Source: Vibrio maritimus (lineage in GTDB: Bacteria > Pseudomonadota > Gammaproteobacteria > Enterobacterales > Vibrionaceae). Taken from it: a stretch of DNA of 64,000 bases. Location of the stretch: the NCBI GenBank assembly GCA_000755425.1, contig BBMT01000012.1:62001-126000 (forward strand). Direction: 5' to 3'. Made by a program: the position numbers and the translations under genes. Below are positions 1 through 9,735 of this stretch, piece by piece; the stretch's first letter is position 1; the number at the start of each line of letters is the position of its first letter. The notes beneath the pieces are model-generated. The model was not told the DNA's origin. It ran no database searches and saw only the letters and a list, made by a program, of their open reading frames with translations.

Positions 1-239
1 TTAGTCTTCACCAAATGTGGTACTAGCGTTTCGCCTGAGAAGCAGACTTTATCAAATTGAGGTACCATTTGGCCTTTACGGAACTCGCCTAAGTCACCAC
101 CTTTTTTGCCCGATGGGCAAGTGGAGTACTTTTTCGCAAGTGTTTGGAACTTAGCACCTTTCTTCAGCTGTTTGATAATATCTTCAGCTTGCTCTTTGTG
201 TTTAACCAAAATGTGAAGTGCTGCCGCAGTTCTCGCCAT
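1..239 (-). CDS. ppiC: Parvulin-type peptidyl-prolyl isomerase PpiC, 3' end cut by window edge
   Basis: Small cytoplasmic rotamase that isomerises X-Pro peptide bonds. The visible 79 residues start MARTAAALHILVKHK and contain the parvulin signatures HILVKH, a CPSGKKGGDLG loop and a GQMVPQFDKVCF strand. This is the whole single-domain family (about 92 residues) apart from the last dozen residues, which lie beyond base 1. The start is the ATG at 237-239. It is divergent from cheV. The identification is by family resemblance and is secure. The frame runs open to the edge without a stop. Confidence 0.88.
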   Translation of the reverse strand, partial: MARTAAALHILVKHKEQAEDIIKQLKKGAKFQTLAKKYSTCPSGKKGGDLGEFRKGQMVPQFDKVCFSGETLVPHLVKT

Positions 240-416
240 GGGTTGCCTCGATCTCTATTCGACTATGGATGATAAGTGGCGCTGAGTGTAATTCAAAATG
301 AGATTCAAATCACGTTTACTTTTCACGCAACTAAAGTTTTTCGGGCAACTGCCGCATTAACATTTGCTAGGAAAGTTTATAAAATCAATCTATTGGCGAA
401 TAGAGAAAGCAATATA

Positions 417-1322
417 ATGAAAGCAACCATCAGTAAGGCAAACCAATCACAGGGCATGTTGTTATTTACCCTCAACATGCAAAAGCAGCGTTTTGCCATC
501 GGTACACTTAAAGTACGTGAAATCGTACCCTTTATGCCGACGACACAAATCCCATACTCACACCAACACGTGGTAGGTACGGTGAGTATTCGCGGCCTGA
601 CTGTCCCCGTTATTGATATGGCTGCGGCTATCGGCTTTCGTCCTATTGCGCCAGAAGAGTACAACAGCACTTATCTCGTCGTTACAGACTGCCTACGTAC
701 GGTCGTAGCCTTTATGGTGCGAGAGATAGACAAAATCATCGAGTGTGATTGGAAGTCGATTGAGCCTGCACCAGAGAGCAGCGGCAAAAATGTGTTTGTC
801 ACTGGCGTAACACGTTTTAATGACCAAATCGTCCAGTTGCTGGATGTCGAGTTGTTGCTATCTAAAATTTATCCGCAATACGCTGATACCAAGATTCCTA
901 TGCTCACTGATGTGCAGAGAGAGCGAATTAAAGCACTCAATATCTTGTTGGTGGACGACTCTTCTATTGCCCGCAAGCAGCTTGGCGACGCACTTAACCA
1001 AATTAATATTCCGTTCGATATTTGCAAAGACGGCAACAGCGCGCTCACTTTTATGCGCAATAAAGCCGAGCAAAACGATGCTATCGACATACTTGTAAGC
1101 GATATTGAAATGCCCGGATTAGATGGCTATGAGTTGGCCTTTGAAGTACAAAATGACCCAAGCTTGGGACATGCGTACCGCATATTGCATACATCGTTAT
1201 CTAGCGAAATGTGTACCGAACGTGCTCATCAGGTAGGTGCTCATGAAGCATTAGTGAAATTTAACGCGGGCGAGCTTATTGAAGCGATGTTGCGCGGTGC
1301 TGAGCAGCTTACCGCTCACTAA
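417..1322 (+). CDS. cheV: Chemotaxis coupling/response-regulator protein CheV
   Basis: CheV couples chemoreceptors to CheA and contains its own phosphorylatable receiver. Residues about 10-160 are a CheW-like domain (LFTLNMQKQRFAIG, then the GTVSIRGLTVPVID strand). Residues about 175-300 are a receiver with acidic pair DD in LLVDDSSIARKQL and phospho-acceptor Asp in ILVSDIEMPG. The reading frame extends upstream to 276, but the ATG at 417 (MKATISKANQSQGM) gives the usual CheV length of about 300 residues, so it was chosen. No other chemotaxis genes are nearby, so this is an orphan copy, as is common in vibrios. Confidence 0.88.
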   Translation: MKATISKANQSQGMLLFTLNMQKQRFAIGTLKVREIVPFMPTTQIPYSHQHVVGTVSIRGLTVPVIDMAAAIGFRPIAPEEYNSTYLVVTDCLRTVVAFMVREIDKIIECDWKSIEPAPESSGKNVFVTGVTRFNDQIVQLLDVELLLSKIYPQYADTKIPMLTDVQRERIKALNILLVDDSSIARKQLGDALNQINIPFDICKDGNSALTFMRNKAEQNDAIDILVSDIEMPGLDGYELAFEVQNDPSLGHAYRILHTSLSSEMCTERAHQVGAHEALVKFNAGELIEAMLRGAEQLTAH

Positions 1323-1392
1323 TCCCTCTCTACTTCCTAATACTAACGCCGCTAACCCATCAAGGAGTGCGGCGCCAGTAGGCAAGGTTTAA

Positions 1393-2037
1393 TTAGTTCG
1401 CGTCGTAATTGTTGTTTGGGGCAAACGAGAAGCCCTGACCGCCAATCGATGCCTCATACATTAGACCACCCTTAGTCATCGTGAACACCGCCATTCCATT
1501 GATATAAGTCGCCTGGCTTTGCTTATCGCCCGCCTGTGCACCTGCACCAGTAGAGCCCGCTTGCGCACTCGCGCCTAATGTCAGCGCCACAGCAGAAGCT
1601 TGAGCACCAAATTCAAAGCTGCCGCTGGTGAACGCATAGTAATCAGCTTTGCTCTCAAAGAAAATGATTTCACTGTAAGCTTGAGCCCCGAGTTGCAATC
1701 CAATACTTAGTTGTGCCAATGTTGAATCGCCCACATGCAGGCCTTGCTTGTACACTTGGCCCTCACCATAGGAACCGCCAATACCAAAGCCACCTTTGCC
1801 GACTGTCGGGAATACCGCGTAGCCGTAAGCGTTCTCAAAAAATGATAGGGTTGCAGGGGCTTGTTTGAACTTATTGAGTGTCGCCTCATATTTACTACTT
1901 GATTCAGTACTCTCAGAGCTGACTTCTGCATTTGTATCTTGTGCTTTTGCGTCTGAGTTTGTTTCTTCTGCAGCAAATGCGCTATGGGAAAGTGCCAAAC
2001 AAGCGGCAAGAAAATAGGGTGTGGCCTTTACTAACAT
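1393..2037 (-). CDS. Secreted YSC84/SYLF-domain lipid-binding protein
   Basis: 214 residues with an N-terminal signal peptide (hydrophobic residues 8-22, ending SAFA-AEE). A Ser/Glu-rich linker of about 30 residues follows, then a glycine-rich domain with YGYAVFPTVGKGGFGIGG and YSEIIFFES. These fit the Ysc84/SYLF (formerly DUF500) family, whose eukaryotic members bind phosphoinositides and actin. The bacterial role is unknown, and periplasmic or surface location is inferred from the leader. The gene stands alone, convergent with cheV and divergent from mtgA. Confidence 0.75.
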   Translation of the reverse strand: MLVKATPYFLAACLALSHSAFAAEETNSDAKAQDTNAEVSSESTESSSKYEATLNKFKQAPATLSFFENAYGYAVFPTVGKGGFGIGGSYGEGQVYKQGLHVGDSTLAQLSIGLQLGAQAYSEIIFFESKADYYAFTSGSFEFGAQASAVALTLGASAQAGSTGAGAQAGDKQSQATYINGMAVFTMTKGGLMYEASIGGQGFSFAPNNNYDAN

Positions 2038-2201
2038 ATGTTTTCCTTGTTTAAGGTCAGTATTGCTTCAAAGCTAAACTGAATTTTTAGACGATATACC
2101 TTACGGTTAGTTCAACTCAGCACCACAAATTGACATCACCCTTTTGCACCCAACAAGAATCAGCTCTACACTAAGCAATAGCCTGGAAAACTCATAACAT
2201 A

Positions 2202-2880
2202 ATGAAAACTATGATAAAGAAGCTATTCATCAATATCACCTGCATTCTGCTTGGCGTACCGCTGCTATTGGTGATCTTCTTTAAGTTCATCAACCCGCCG
2301 ATTTGGGGATGGAAAATCGCCCGCACACTATCACCACCTGAGGGTTACCCAACTCAAACTCATCATCAATGGGCGCCCCTAACAGAAATATCCTCAAACA
2401 TGCCAAAAGCGGTCATAGCATCAGAGGATCAACGTTTCCCTGAACACTACGGCATCGATATTGATGCTTTGTGGAGCGTGATTTCACAAAGCGATACCAC
2501 TGGCCCTGCTCGCGGCGCGAGTACCATTACCCAACAAACAGCTAAAAAACGTATTTTTGTTCCCCAGCCAAACTTATATCCGAAAAGCTTATGAGCTTTA
2601 TATCGCGCTGCTCCTCGAGGTGATCTGGGGCAAGCAACGCATTATGGAAGTGTATCTCAATGTTATTGAATTTGGCCCAGGGGTTTATGGCGTTGAAGCG
2701 GCAAGCCAACGTTTTTTTGGCGTCTCATCGAATAGGCTAACTCAAATGCAAGCCGCTCAACTCGCGGTTGTACTTCCTAACCCCTATCGCATTCAACCCA
2801 CCCCTATGTCCGATTACGTCAAAAAACGAACTCGCTGGGTCATGAGACAGATGAATAATTTAGGCCCAATCACCTTCTAA
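2202..2880 (+). CDS. mtgA: Monofunctional peptidoglycan glycosyltransferase MtgA (frameshifted here)
   Basis: Inner-membrane enzyme polymerising lipid II glycan strands. One N-terminal membrane segment (residues 8-28) is followed by a GT51 domain. The catalytic Glu is in the EDQRFPEHYG motif, then RGASTITQQTAKN, and after the frameshift RIMEVYLNVIEFGPGVYGVEAASQRFFG. The frame breaks at an A6 run near 2545-2551. Reading A5 gives the expected TAKNVFLFPSQTYIRKAYELY, so a one-base insertion is likely. No transpeptidase domain is present, which fits MtgA rather than a class A PBP. Confidence 0.85.
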
Positions 2881-2895
2881 CATGCAGATGAAAGC

Positions 2896-4109
2896 TTACT
2901 GAGTATCAACAGCCTGTGCATCAACACTGTAACGGCGGATTTGACTCACCAGTAAGACAGCGGCCATGAGTAGTGCTGAGAAGAGGTAAAAACGCCCTAG
3001 TGACACTTGGCTTGTTACCCAATACTCCACTAAGAATCCACCAAACACACCCGCAATGACCATTTGTATTGACCCAGAAAGCGCGGAAACCGAACCTGCT
3101 TGAGTCTTATGAGGCCCAAGTAATAGAGCAATAGAGATTGGAAACGACAACCCTTGGGCAATCGTCAGCACAGTGAATGCGAGCAGTAAATTGAATACTG
3201 TCATCTCTACCATTAGTAGCCAAAGCCCTGCCATCGCTGACAATACAATCGCCAGGAATAAGATCCAGCTATTTGAAAAATAACGGTTTAAAATATTGAG
3301 CGAGACACTACCCATCATTAATCCCGCTGATGGATGATCATAATCGAGCCATATTCTGCCGCGGTCAGCCCCAGTTCGTGCTGCATTAAAAACGGAAACA
3401 GGCTAAGCGATACCACTGCAGAAAGGTAGCTGATCCAGTTATAGCTCGCACTTCCAATGACTTGAGGGTTTACAATCAATTTGGCGTACGTCTGCATGAC
3501 CTGTTTAGGTTTAAAGGCACGTGGGGCATAAGGCAAGGTTTCTGGCAGGATGAACCAGCCCAAAGTAAAGATGGCCACCAAGTACACCAACACAAAAACA
3601 AATACCGCTTCCCAGTCCAAATGAAATGCAATCCAACCGCCAAACACTGGGGCAATAATAGGCATCACCGACGCAGTGACTGAGATATAGGACAAAGCTT
3701 TGGTGAGCTGCTTTCCATCATAACTATCACGCAGCACACTCCGCCCTAACACCGAGGCACTTCCTGCTCCTAAGCCTTGCAATAACCTGCCAAATTCAAG
3801 CACAGCAAAGTGATCACTAAATACGATACACAGCAAGGTACCCATTAAATAAACACCTTGCCCCAAAATGAAGACTGGGCGTCGACCGATAGCATCTGAC
3901 AAAGGCCCATAGAAGAGTTGTGACAGGCCAAATCCGACCAAAAACAAGGTCACTAGCATTTGAACGTCGGCATGCCCCACTGCAAGTGACTCACTAATTA
4001 AAGGCAGTGAAGGCAGATAGATACTTACGCCAACCTGACCTGTTGCGATGATCATCATCGCGAGCAACATTGGCGTTTTGTTGAATGATTTTGGCTTTGT
4101 TTTATTCAT
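2896..4109 (-). CDS. Bcr/CflA-type MFS drug-resistance transporter (frameshifted here)
   Basis: A 12-TM proton-driven exporter of the DHA1 (Bcr/CflA) subfamily. The N-terminal part carries the MFS motif A variant FYGPLSDAIGRRPVFILG and motif C-like GLGAGSASVLGRSVLRD. The C-terminal four helices lie in another frame from about 3318 downward. A one-base deletion near 3325 (GCG where GGCG is expected) restores IIHQAGLMMGSVSLN. The start is the ATG at 4109. It is divergent from a LysR regulator 90 bp away, the usual layout for a regulator controlling a pump. The substrate is unknown. Confidence 0.82.
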
Positions 4110-4198
4110 ACACACATTCTATATTGCGTATGAATCATTGATAATACACCATAAAGGAAACAGAATACGTCCTGTTAGGAAATAATAAGAGGCTGAAT

Positions 4199-5089
4199 AT
4201 GGATTGGATATCGTGTATCAATACTTACATTAGAGTGGTCGAAGAAGGAAGCTTCAACGGTGCGGCTCGCCGTCTCAACACCACCAGCTCAGCCATCAGC
4301 AAACGCGTCCATTGGCTTGAAGAACGCATTGGGGTACAGCTACTCAAACGTACGACTCGCTCAGTGACACAAACGGAAGCGGGTGCCCTATTCTACCAAC
4401 GCTCGAAGGATTCACTCGACCGGTTTCAATCCATTATCGACGAGACTCGCTCTGTCAACGAGACGCCTGCAGGACTTTTGAAAATCGGCGCCACCATTGC
4501 CGTTGGGTCTAAATTCTTAGTTCAGTATCTCAACGATTTTCTCATTCAATACCCCGACATACGCATTCAGCTCACCACGACGGTACCTGGTGCGATGCCA
4601 GACAGTAACCTAGATGTATTCATCAGCCGTGAGCTCGATACGCTGAATACTCTGAGCATTAAACAAACCCCACTGTTTGAGCAAAGAATTGGCTTTTATG
4701 CCGCCCCTTCCTACATTGCTAAATTTGGTGAGCCACAAACAGTTGAGTCTCTCAAGCAGCACAATATTTTGATTTGGGGAGAGCGCCCGCAACGAGAATA
4801 CAAAATTTCCAAAAATCAGCGCATCATGCTTTCTGGAAACTTTGCGACCACCAACCCCGAGGCGCTGTTTTATGCAGCCAAAAGCGGCATGGGCGTGCTG
4901 ATTAGCAATGACATCATGATCAAAGAAGATGTCAAAACTGGTGCCTTGATTCGCGTACTGCCAGAGATCCAAGCCATGGACTCGACGGTCTACGCCTACT
5001 ACCCAAAACTCGACTACGACCACACGCGTACCAAGCTATTTCTCGATTACATTAAAATGCGTCTCGCTCAATCGAACGAGGAGTCGTAA
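4199..5089 (+). CDS. LysR-family transcriptional regulator
   Basis: 296 residues. The N-terminal winged helix (residues 1-60) reads FNGAARRLNTTSSAISKRVHWLEERIGVQLLKRTTR, the standard LysR recognition helix. A LysR substrate-binding domain follows from about residue 90 (LLKIGATIAVGSKFL onward). The protein resembles the large CrgA/DsdC-like LysR group with RSVTQTEAG. It is divergent from the MFS pump and upstream of azoR (separated by a minus-strand gene), so the pump is its most likely target. The inducer is unknown. Confidence 0.87.
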   Translation: MDWISCINTYIRVVEEGSFNGAARRLNTTSSAISKRVHWLEERIGVQLLKRTTRSVTQTEAGALFYQRSKDSLDRFQSIIDETRSVNETPAGLLKIGATIAVGSKFLVQYLNDFLIQYPDIRIQLTTTVPGAMPDSNLDVFISRELDTLNTLSIKQTPLFEQRIGFYAAPSYIAKFGEPQTVESLKQHNILIWGERPQREYKISKNQRIMLSGNFATTNPEALFYAAKSGMGVLISNDIMIKEDVKTGALIRVLPEIQAMDSTVYAYYPKLDYDHTRTKLFLDYIKMRLAQSNEES

Positions 5090-5148
5090 TCTATTCCGTC
5101 AAATTGACACTAACAACGAACCACGCAGCCTCATTGCCCTAGAATCAG

Positions 5149-5385
5149 TCACACTGCACGAGTGAAGTGCATCTTCACCTTGGTAAGGAATGACTCAATA
5201 CTGTATATCGCAACAAACAAACAGGAGAAAAACCACAGTACGTGCATCATGATCACTAACCATGAGTTTTTCCAGTCAGATGCTGTAATTACAATAGCTT
5301 GCATACCAAAGAAGTAGACCATCACTCCTAGAACTAAAGCCAAGCTCAAAGAAATCGCGGTAATAAGTGGAAACCATTTCCTCAT
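5149..5385 (-). CDS. Small two-TM membrane protein, unknown function
   Basis: 78 residues from the ATG at 5385, which has a good GGAGG ribosome site just upstream. Residues 5-27 and 42-62 are hydrophobic helices (ITAISLSLALVLGVMVYFFG and LVIMMHVLWFFSCLFVAIY), separated by a short polar loop. The C-terminus is basic. No family is recognised. The gene is convergent with the LysR gene and divergent from azoR. Confidence 0.6.
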   Translation of the reverse strand: MRKWFPLITAISLSLALVLGVMVYFFGMQAIVITASDWKNSWLVIMMHVLWFFSCLFVAIYSIESFLTKVKMHFTRAV

Positions 5386-5410
5386 GGGAACCTCCAAAAA
5401 ATTGAATTAA

Positions 5411-5431
5411 GTTACAAGTGCTATGTGTAAC
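5411..5431. promoter_or_regulatory. Inverted repeat GTTACA-N9-TGTAAC, possible operator
   Basis: Perfect 6-bp arms separated by nine bases in the region shared by the small membrane protein and azoR promoters. The geometry fits a dimeric regulator site. Which protein binds it is not known. Confidence 0.35.
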
Positions 5432-5589
5432 CGAGCACAAATAATGCCAATTTTAGTGTGGTTATTAGTATGTTCAAATTTTTCGAACTAGATGCTCAAA
5501 CAAACCGCCTTATACGTCATCACCGCAGTGTCTAAACTGACCCCATAGATTGAGAAGCAGACGTTGCTTCTGATAAAGAGGATAACCCC

Positions 5590-6171
5590 ATGTCGAATAC
5601 ACTTGTTTTAAAATCCAGCATTCTTGGCGACTATTCACAGTCCAATCAAATCATTGCGCAAGCAATCGAAGGTAAGGCAAACGTAACAACACGCGACCTT
5701 GCTGCCGAGCCAGTGCCAGTTTTGGACATGGCAATAGCGACAGCTCTTCGTAGCAACGGTGACGATCTATCAGACGAGCTAAAACAGATCGTTGAACTGT
5801 CTGATTCATTGATTGCTGAGCTTAAGCAGGCAGATACCGTAGTGATTGCAGCGCCAATGTATAACTTCATGATCCCAACGCAGCTTAAGAATTACTTCGA
5901 CCTTATTGCTCGTGCAGGCGTCACCTTCAAATACACAGAGACTGGCCCTGTTGGTCTGATCGACAACAAGAAAGTGGTGGTGTTGACAACTCGCGGTGGC
6001 ATTCACAAAGATACTCCAAGAGATAGCATGCATGACTACTTGGCGACAATTCTTGGCTTCCTAGGCATGACAGACGTAGAGTTTGTTTACGCCGAAGCGC
6101 TGAACATGGGTGATGAGCCAGCGGCTGAAAATAGAGCCTCGGCATTAGAAGCGCTCAGCCAGTTGGTGTAA
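5590..6171 (+). CDS. azoR: FMN-dependent NADH azoreductase AzoR
   Basis: Flavodoxin-fold quinone/azo reductase using FMN and NADH, cytoplasmic. Its 193 residues match AzoR length. Signature segments are the N-terminal SILGDYSQSNQI (FMN phosphate loop), APMYNFMIPTQLKNYFD, and IARAGVTFKYTETGPVGL. The frame is intact, with an AGAGG-like ribosome site a few bases ahead of the ATG. A strong terminator follows. The physiological role in the family is probably quinone detoxification or thiol stress. Confidence 0.92.
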   Translation: MSNTLVLKSSILGDYSQSNQIIAQAIEGKANVTTRDLAAEPVPVLDMAIATALRSNGDDLSDELKQIVELSDSLIAELKQADTVVIAAPMYNFMIPTQLKNYFDLIARAGVTFKYTETGPVGLIDNKKVVVLTTRGGIHKDTPRDSMHDYLATILGFLGMTDVEFVYAEALNMGDEPAAENRASALEALSQLV

Positions 6172-6200
6172 CGCGTCTGTCAGCAAAAAATGGATTGAGG

Positions 6201-6238
6201 AAGTGGTGAGTTGGCCTAGCGTCACTCACCACTTTTTT
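6201..6238 (+). terminator. Intrinsic terminator after azoR
   Basis: Ten-bp stem AAGTGGTGAG / CTCACCACTT with a 12-base loop, followed directly by a T6 tract. Confidence 0.88.
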
Positions 6239-6259
6239 GAATGTAACGAATATCAAAGA

Positions 6260-7105
6260 TTAGCGGTTTTCTGTCGCTGCATTTTCCGTTTTAAGATCGC
6301 GTGCAAATTCTCGCAGCTGCCTCGCGTTATCTGCATACTGCTCATCGCCGCACGCTCTGCCATTATTAGTTATATCAGGGCTCGAATAAATCGACAGCAG
6401 TTCTGGCTCGTAGCTCATAATGGTGCCCGCACCGCCGCATTGATACCCTCTAGCGTAAGGTTTGAGCCTGTCCTTGTTCATCTCCGAAGTATGCTGCTCT
6501 AACCTTTCATCAAGAACTTTGAACCATGAGCGATCGTCATGCCAAGCCCAAGAAAGATGGCCCAGTTCATGCTCTAGCGTGTACTCATCAGCATGCTCAG
6601 ACAGCATAAAGAACTGACTATTTTCATCCGGGTTGGTAGTTCCAATAGTGTCATACTCAAAATAGCCATCCTCATCAGCGAGGATCACGCCATAAAACTG
6701 ATTAGGAAGCCGTTCAATGTTGTTTACCTTTTCTTCACCAACACGCTTCGCCAGTTGACGTCTAATTTGGTCGATATCAAACAACGAGGCCGAGTTAAAA
6801 TCGACGGTTTCCACAGCCGCCAATGTTCGCTTCATGGGAATGCACGAGTTTTTCATTATCACATTGCTTTTACGAACTGACTTATCTAACTCAGCGTTGA
6901 CCTCTTCAAGGCCATATTTATCCACGACCGTTTTGGAAACAAAGAAGAAAATGGGGGTTTCGACCACTTCTTCCATTGTGCAGTCTGGGATCTTCATTCC
7001 TGGCACATCGACTTTATAGAATAACGGGATCAAAGTAAGCGATAAGCAGCCAACAATCATGGCGCTTTGAATTGAAATCAGTTTTTCATCATTATGCACA
7101 TCCAT
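6260..7105 (-). CDS. Predicted membrane-anchored metzincin-type zinc protease
   Basis: 281 residues from the ATG at 7105. Residues 12-30 form one hydrophobic segment, so the rest probably faces the periplasm. Residues 179-190 read HELGHLSWAWHD, fitting HExxHxxxxxHD with zinc-binding His179, His183 and His189 and catalytic Glu180. The usual metzincin Gly is Trp186. A Met-turn follows at GTIMSY (Met230), then SSPDITNNGRACG...ADNARQL, which resembles the C-terminal strand of reprolysin-like (M12B/M66-type) peptidases. The family assignment is inferred from these motifs. Substrate and role are unknown. Confidence 0.7.
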   Translation of the reverse strand: MDVHNDEKLISIQSAMIVGCLSLTLIPLFYKVDVPGMKIPDCTMEEVVETPIFFFVSKTVVDKYGLEEVNAELDKSVRKSNVIMKNSCIPMKRTLAAVETVDFNSASLFDIDQIRRQLAKRVGEEKVNNIERLPNQFYGVILADEDGYFEYDTIGTTNPDENSQFFMLSEHADEYTLEHELGHLSWAWHDDRSWFKVLDERLEQHTSEMNKDRLKPYARGYQCGGAGTIMSYEPELLSIYSSPDITNNGRACGDEQYADNARQLREFARDLKTENAATENR

Positions 7106-7252
7106 TGATATCACTCTATCCTACCCGACAGAGTACGATATGGCGTATAAGCTTCGTGAAAACCCAGACTAGCTCATGAATTTACATTGATTTACTGATG
7201 CTGACGTAAGGTTACATTGCAAGGAGTAGAGTTAAAGCTCAATAGGAGCGTT

Positions 7253-8577
7253 ATGATGAAAAACTCTATTTAATGGTGCTCACCCTCGTACTGGCTGTCA
7301 CCTTGATATGGCTTCAAGCCGAACCCTCATTGTTTACTTATGAGACCTTTATGCCATGGCGCAGCGCTCTACTGCAACTGACCGGCATTCTATCCGTATT
7401 GCTATTAACGATAACCATGCTTCTCGCGATGAGGTTACCACTGTTTGAGCGGCTCACCCGCGGCTTGGATAAGTCATATCGTTTGCATAAATGGACGGCT
7501 ATTTACGGCGTAGTCATTGGTGCCATTCATTGGTTACTTGCCATCATCCCAAAACAGCTGGTGAGTGCAGGTTTTATGGAACGCCCACAACGTGGTGCTG
7601 GCATGCCGATCGATCCAGACTCGCTTTACGCTACTATTCAACCACTTAGAAGCGGTGCAGAAAGCCTAGGAGAGTGGACGCTTTATCTGTTTATCGGTCT
7701 GACAGTGTTAGCATTATTTGTTCCCATTAAATACAAACTATTTAAGTGGACACACAAGCTAATGGCCATCGCTTTTGTTGCGATTGGCTACCATTCTTTG
7801 GTGCTGCTCAAACACGCTTACTGGGATAACTTAATCACACCCGTCACGGTAATCATTGTTGTCGCTGGTATTATCGCAGCCGTTTGGAGTCTCGTCGGCA
7901 AGATAGGTCATCGCCGCAAGCACACAGGTGTAGTGACTAGCGTTGAGTACAACAAAGAAAACCAGACAACCAAGGTTGTGGCTGAGCTCCCGCATTGGCG
8001 CGGGCACAAAGCAGGACAGTTTGCTTTTCTTAAGTTAGGTGATGAAGAGCCTCATCCGTTCACTATCGCCTCATACGACAACCAAAACCATCAGGTAAGC
8101 TTTCTCATTAAATCGCTCGGGGATTTTACCGCGGAGATCCATAACCGCGTGAAAGTAGGTCAAGCCGTTGAAGTAGAGGGGCCGTATGGCCAATTCGATT
8201 TCGAGGACAACAAGAAACAAGTGTGGATTGCCGGAGGCATTGGCTGCGCAGCGTTTAAGGCCAGACTCGAGCAGTTAGCAAACCAACCGAGGGATCAAAA
8301 AGTGGTGTTTTACTACTGTACTCAAGCACCGTCACCATTACTGATACAGGAAATGAAGCTTACGGCACAGAGCGCTAATATAGAGTTTCACCTTATCGAT
8401 AATAGGCTTAAGCCGTTCCTATCGATCGAGCAGATATTGCAGCAACATCCAGATCTGTCAGAACACAGTATCTGGTTTTGTGGCCCAGTCGGATTCAAAA
8501 ATGCTCTACAAGGTCAATTGAAGGCACTCAATATGAAAACAACCGCTTTCCATGCCGAGCTATTTAACTTTCGATAA
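7253..8577 (+). CDS. Ferric-reductase-like flavocytochrome (frameshift at codon 3)
   Basis: Inner-membrane oxidoreductase moving electrons from NAD(P)H via FAD to heme. About six N-terminal helices carry conserved His in LHKW, AIHW, THKL and GYHSL, matching a ferric-reductase transmembrane domain. An FAD domain (HPFTIASY) and an NAD domain (GGIGCAAFKARL, WFCGP) follow. The long open frame starts at an internal GTG (7273). A GGAG at 7245-7248 followed by ATGATGAAAAA shows the true start at 7253 or 7256. One missing A in the A5 run restores MKKLYLMVLTL. The terminal acceptor is unknown. Confidence 0.8.
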
Positions 8578-8604
8578 TGGCTGGCGAGGCGAAAGCGGGG
8601 ACAA

Positions 8605-8641
8605 GAACAAAAAAAGGCGTACATTGCGCCTTTTTCTGTTC
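8605..8641. terminator. Bidirectional terminator between flavocytochrome gene and hcr
   Basis: Stem AAAAAGGCG / GCGCCTTTTT flanked by outer complementary GAACA / TGTTC, with A and T tracts on the two sides, between convergent genes. Confidence 0.85.
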
Positions 8642-8696
8642 TATTTGTTTATCGAGTTGTCGCTCTATAGGAAGATGAGCAATCCATTCATTGGGC

Positions 8697-9716
8697 TCAG
8701 TTTAAGCTCACTTCTACATCAGACTTGATGGTGCTAGAGCAAGCGAGAACATAACCGCTTTCTTTCTCTTCGTCAGACAAAGTTTCATAGCTCGAAGACT
8801 CTACTTGGCCCACTTTCACCTTACATTTGCAAGACCCACAGATACCACTTCGACAAGCTGCAATGACTGGGACACCGCCTTTTTCTAACGCATCAATGAG
8901 CAAGCTGCCTTCGTCTGCTTCGATTTCAACACCAAAGTCTGGTACGGCGATTTTCACTTGGCTGTCACCAGCTTCTGCAGCGACTTGAGCTGGGGTAAAA
9001 CTCTCTTGATGGAACTGAGACAGGTCAAACTGCGCTTCTTCCAGTGCCGACTTAACGACTTCCATAAAACCGGTTGGTCCGCATAAATAAATCGTGCGCT
9101 GTTGGAAGTCTGAAACTAACGCTTTTAGCCACTCAAGACTGATTAAACCTTGAGGAAAGTCTGTCCCCGTATTGTCTTCTAACAACATGTTGAGTCGAAA
9201 ACTCTCGACGGTCTGATTGAGCTCCATCAACCTATCAAAGTAAATTGTATCGAGTTTGCTTTTTGCTAGATGCAAAAACTCAATATCGATATTCGCACCT
9301 TCATCCAACCATTGGTCAACCATTGACATAACGGGAGTCACGCCGCAACCAGCGCTAATCATCAACACCTTTTGCTTTGGCGCACAATCGACGTTATTGA
9401 ACTGACCCACAGGCGCTTGAGCTTGCACTTTTTGGCCAACCGACAGCGCATCGACAATGTGATTTGATACCAGACCATCGGGGACGCGCTTGACGGTAAA
9501 TTTCAATCGATTGTCGCCCGGAATTGAGCTAATCGAGTAAGCACGAAACGCTGTTTTACCTTCGATATCAAAACCAAGCGAGGAAAACTGTCCCGCTTTG
9601 AATTGAAACGAGTCACTCGGTGAATCACTCGACAGCTCAAACGATACCGAATCCGACGTCTCGAACCATTTTTTGGTACAGGTTAATTGAATTGTTTCTG
9701 AATGGGACCAGGCCAT
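8697..9716 (-). CDS. hcr: NADH oxidoreductase Hcr, electron donor to hybrid cluster protein
   Basis: 339 residues. Residues 1-100 are an FAD domain (FRAYSISSIP). Residues 105-235 are an NAD-binding domain (ISAGCGVTPVMSM, YLCGPTGFM). The C-terminal about 90 residues are a plant-type [2Fe-2S] ferredoxin with CRSGICGSCKCK and a distal Cys in LACSS. This three-part order is diagnostic of Hcr, which reduces Hcp during nitrosative stress. It lies 58 bp downstream of hcp in the same direction, with a perfect hairpin between them. Confidence 0.92.
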   Translation of the reverse strand: MAWSHSETIQLTCTKKWFETSDSVSFELSSDSPSDSFQFKAGQFSSLGFDIEGKTAFRAYSISSIPGDNRLKFTVKRVPDGLVSNHIVDALSVGQKVQAQAPVGQFNNVDCAPKQKVLMISAGCGVTPVMSMVDQWLDEGANIDIEFLHLAKSKLDTIYFDRLMELNQTVESFRLNMLLEDNTGTDFPQGLISLEWLKALVSDFQQRTIYLCGPTGFMEVVKSALEEAQFDLSQFHQESFTPAQVAAEAGDSQVKIAVPDFGVEIEADEGSLLIDALEKGGVPVIAACRSGICGSCKCKVKVGQVESSSYETLSDEEKESGYVLACSSTIKSDVEVSLN

Positions 9717-9735
9717 TTTCTGCTTCTCCTAAACA

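Noticed and set aside
276..416. 47-residue N-terminal extension of CheV
   Set aside because: CheV proteins begin close to the ATG at 417; the extension has no ribosome site and no CheW resemblance.
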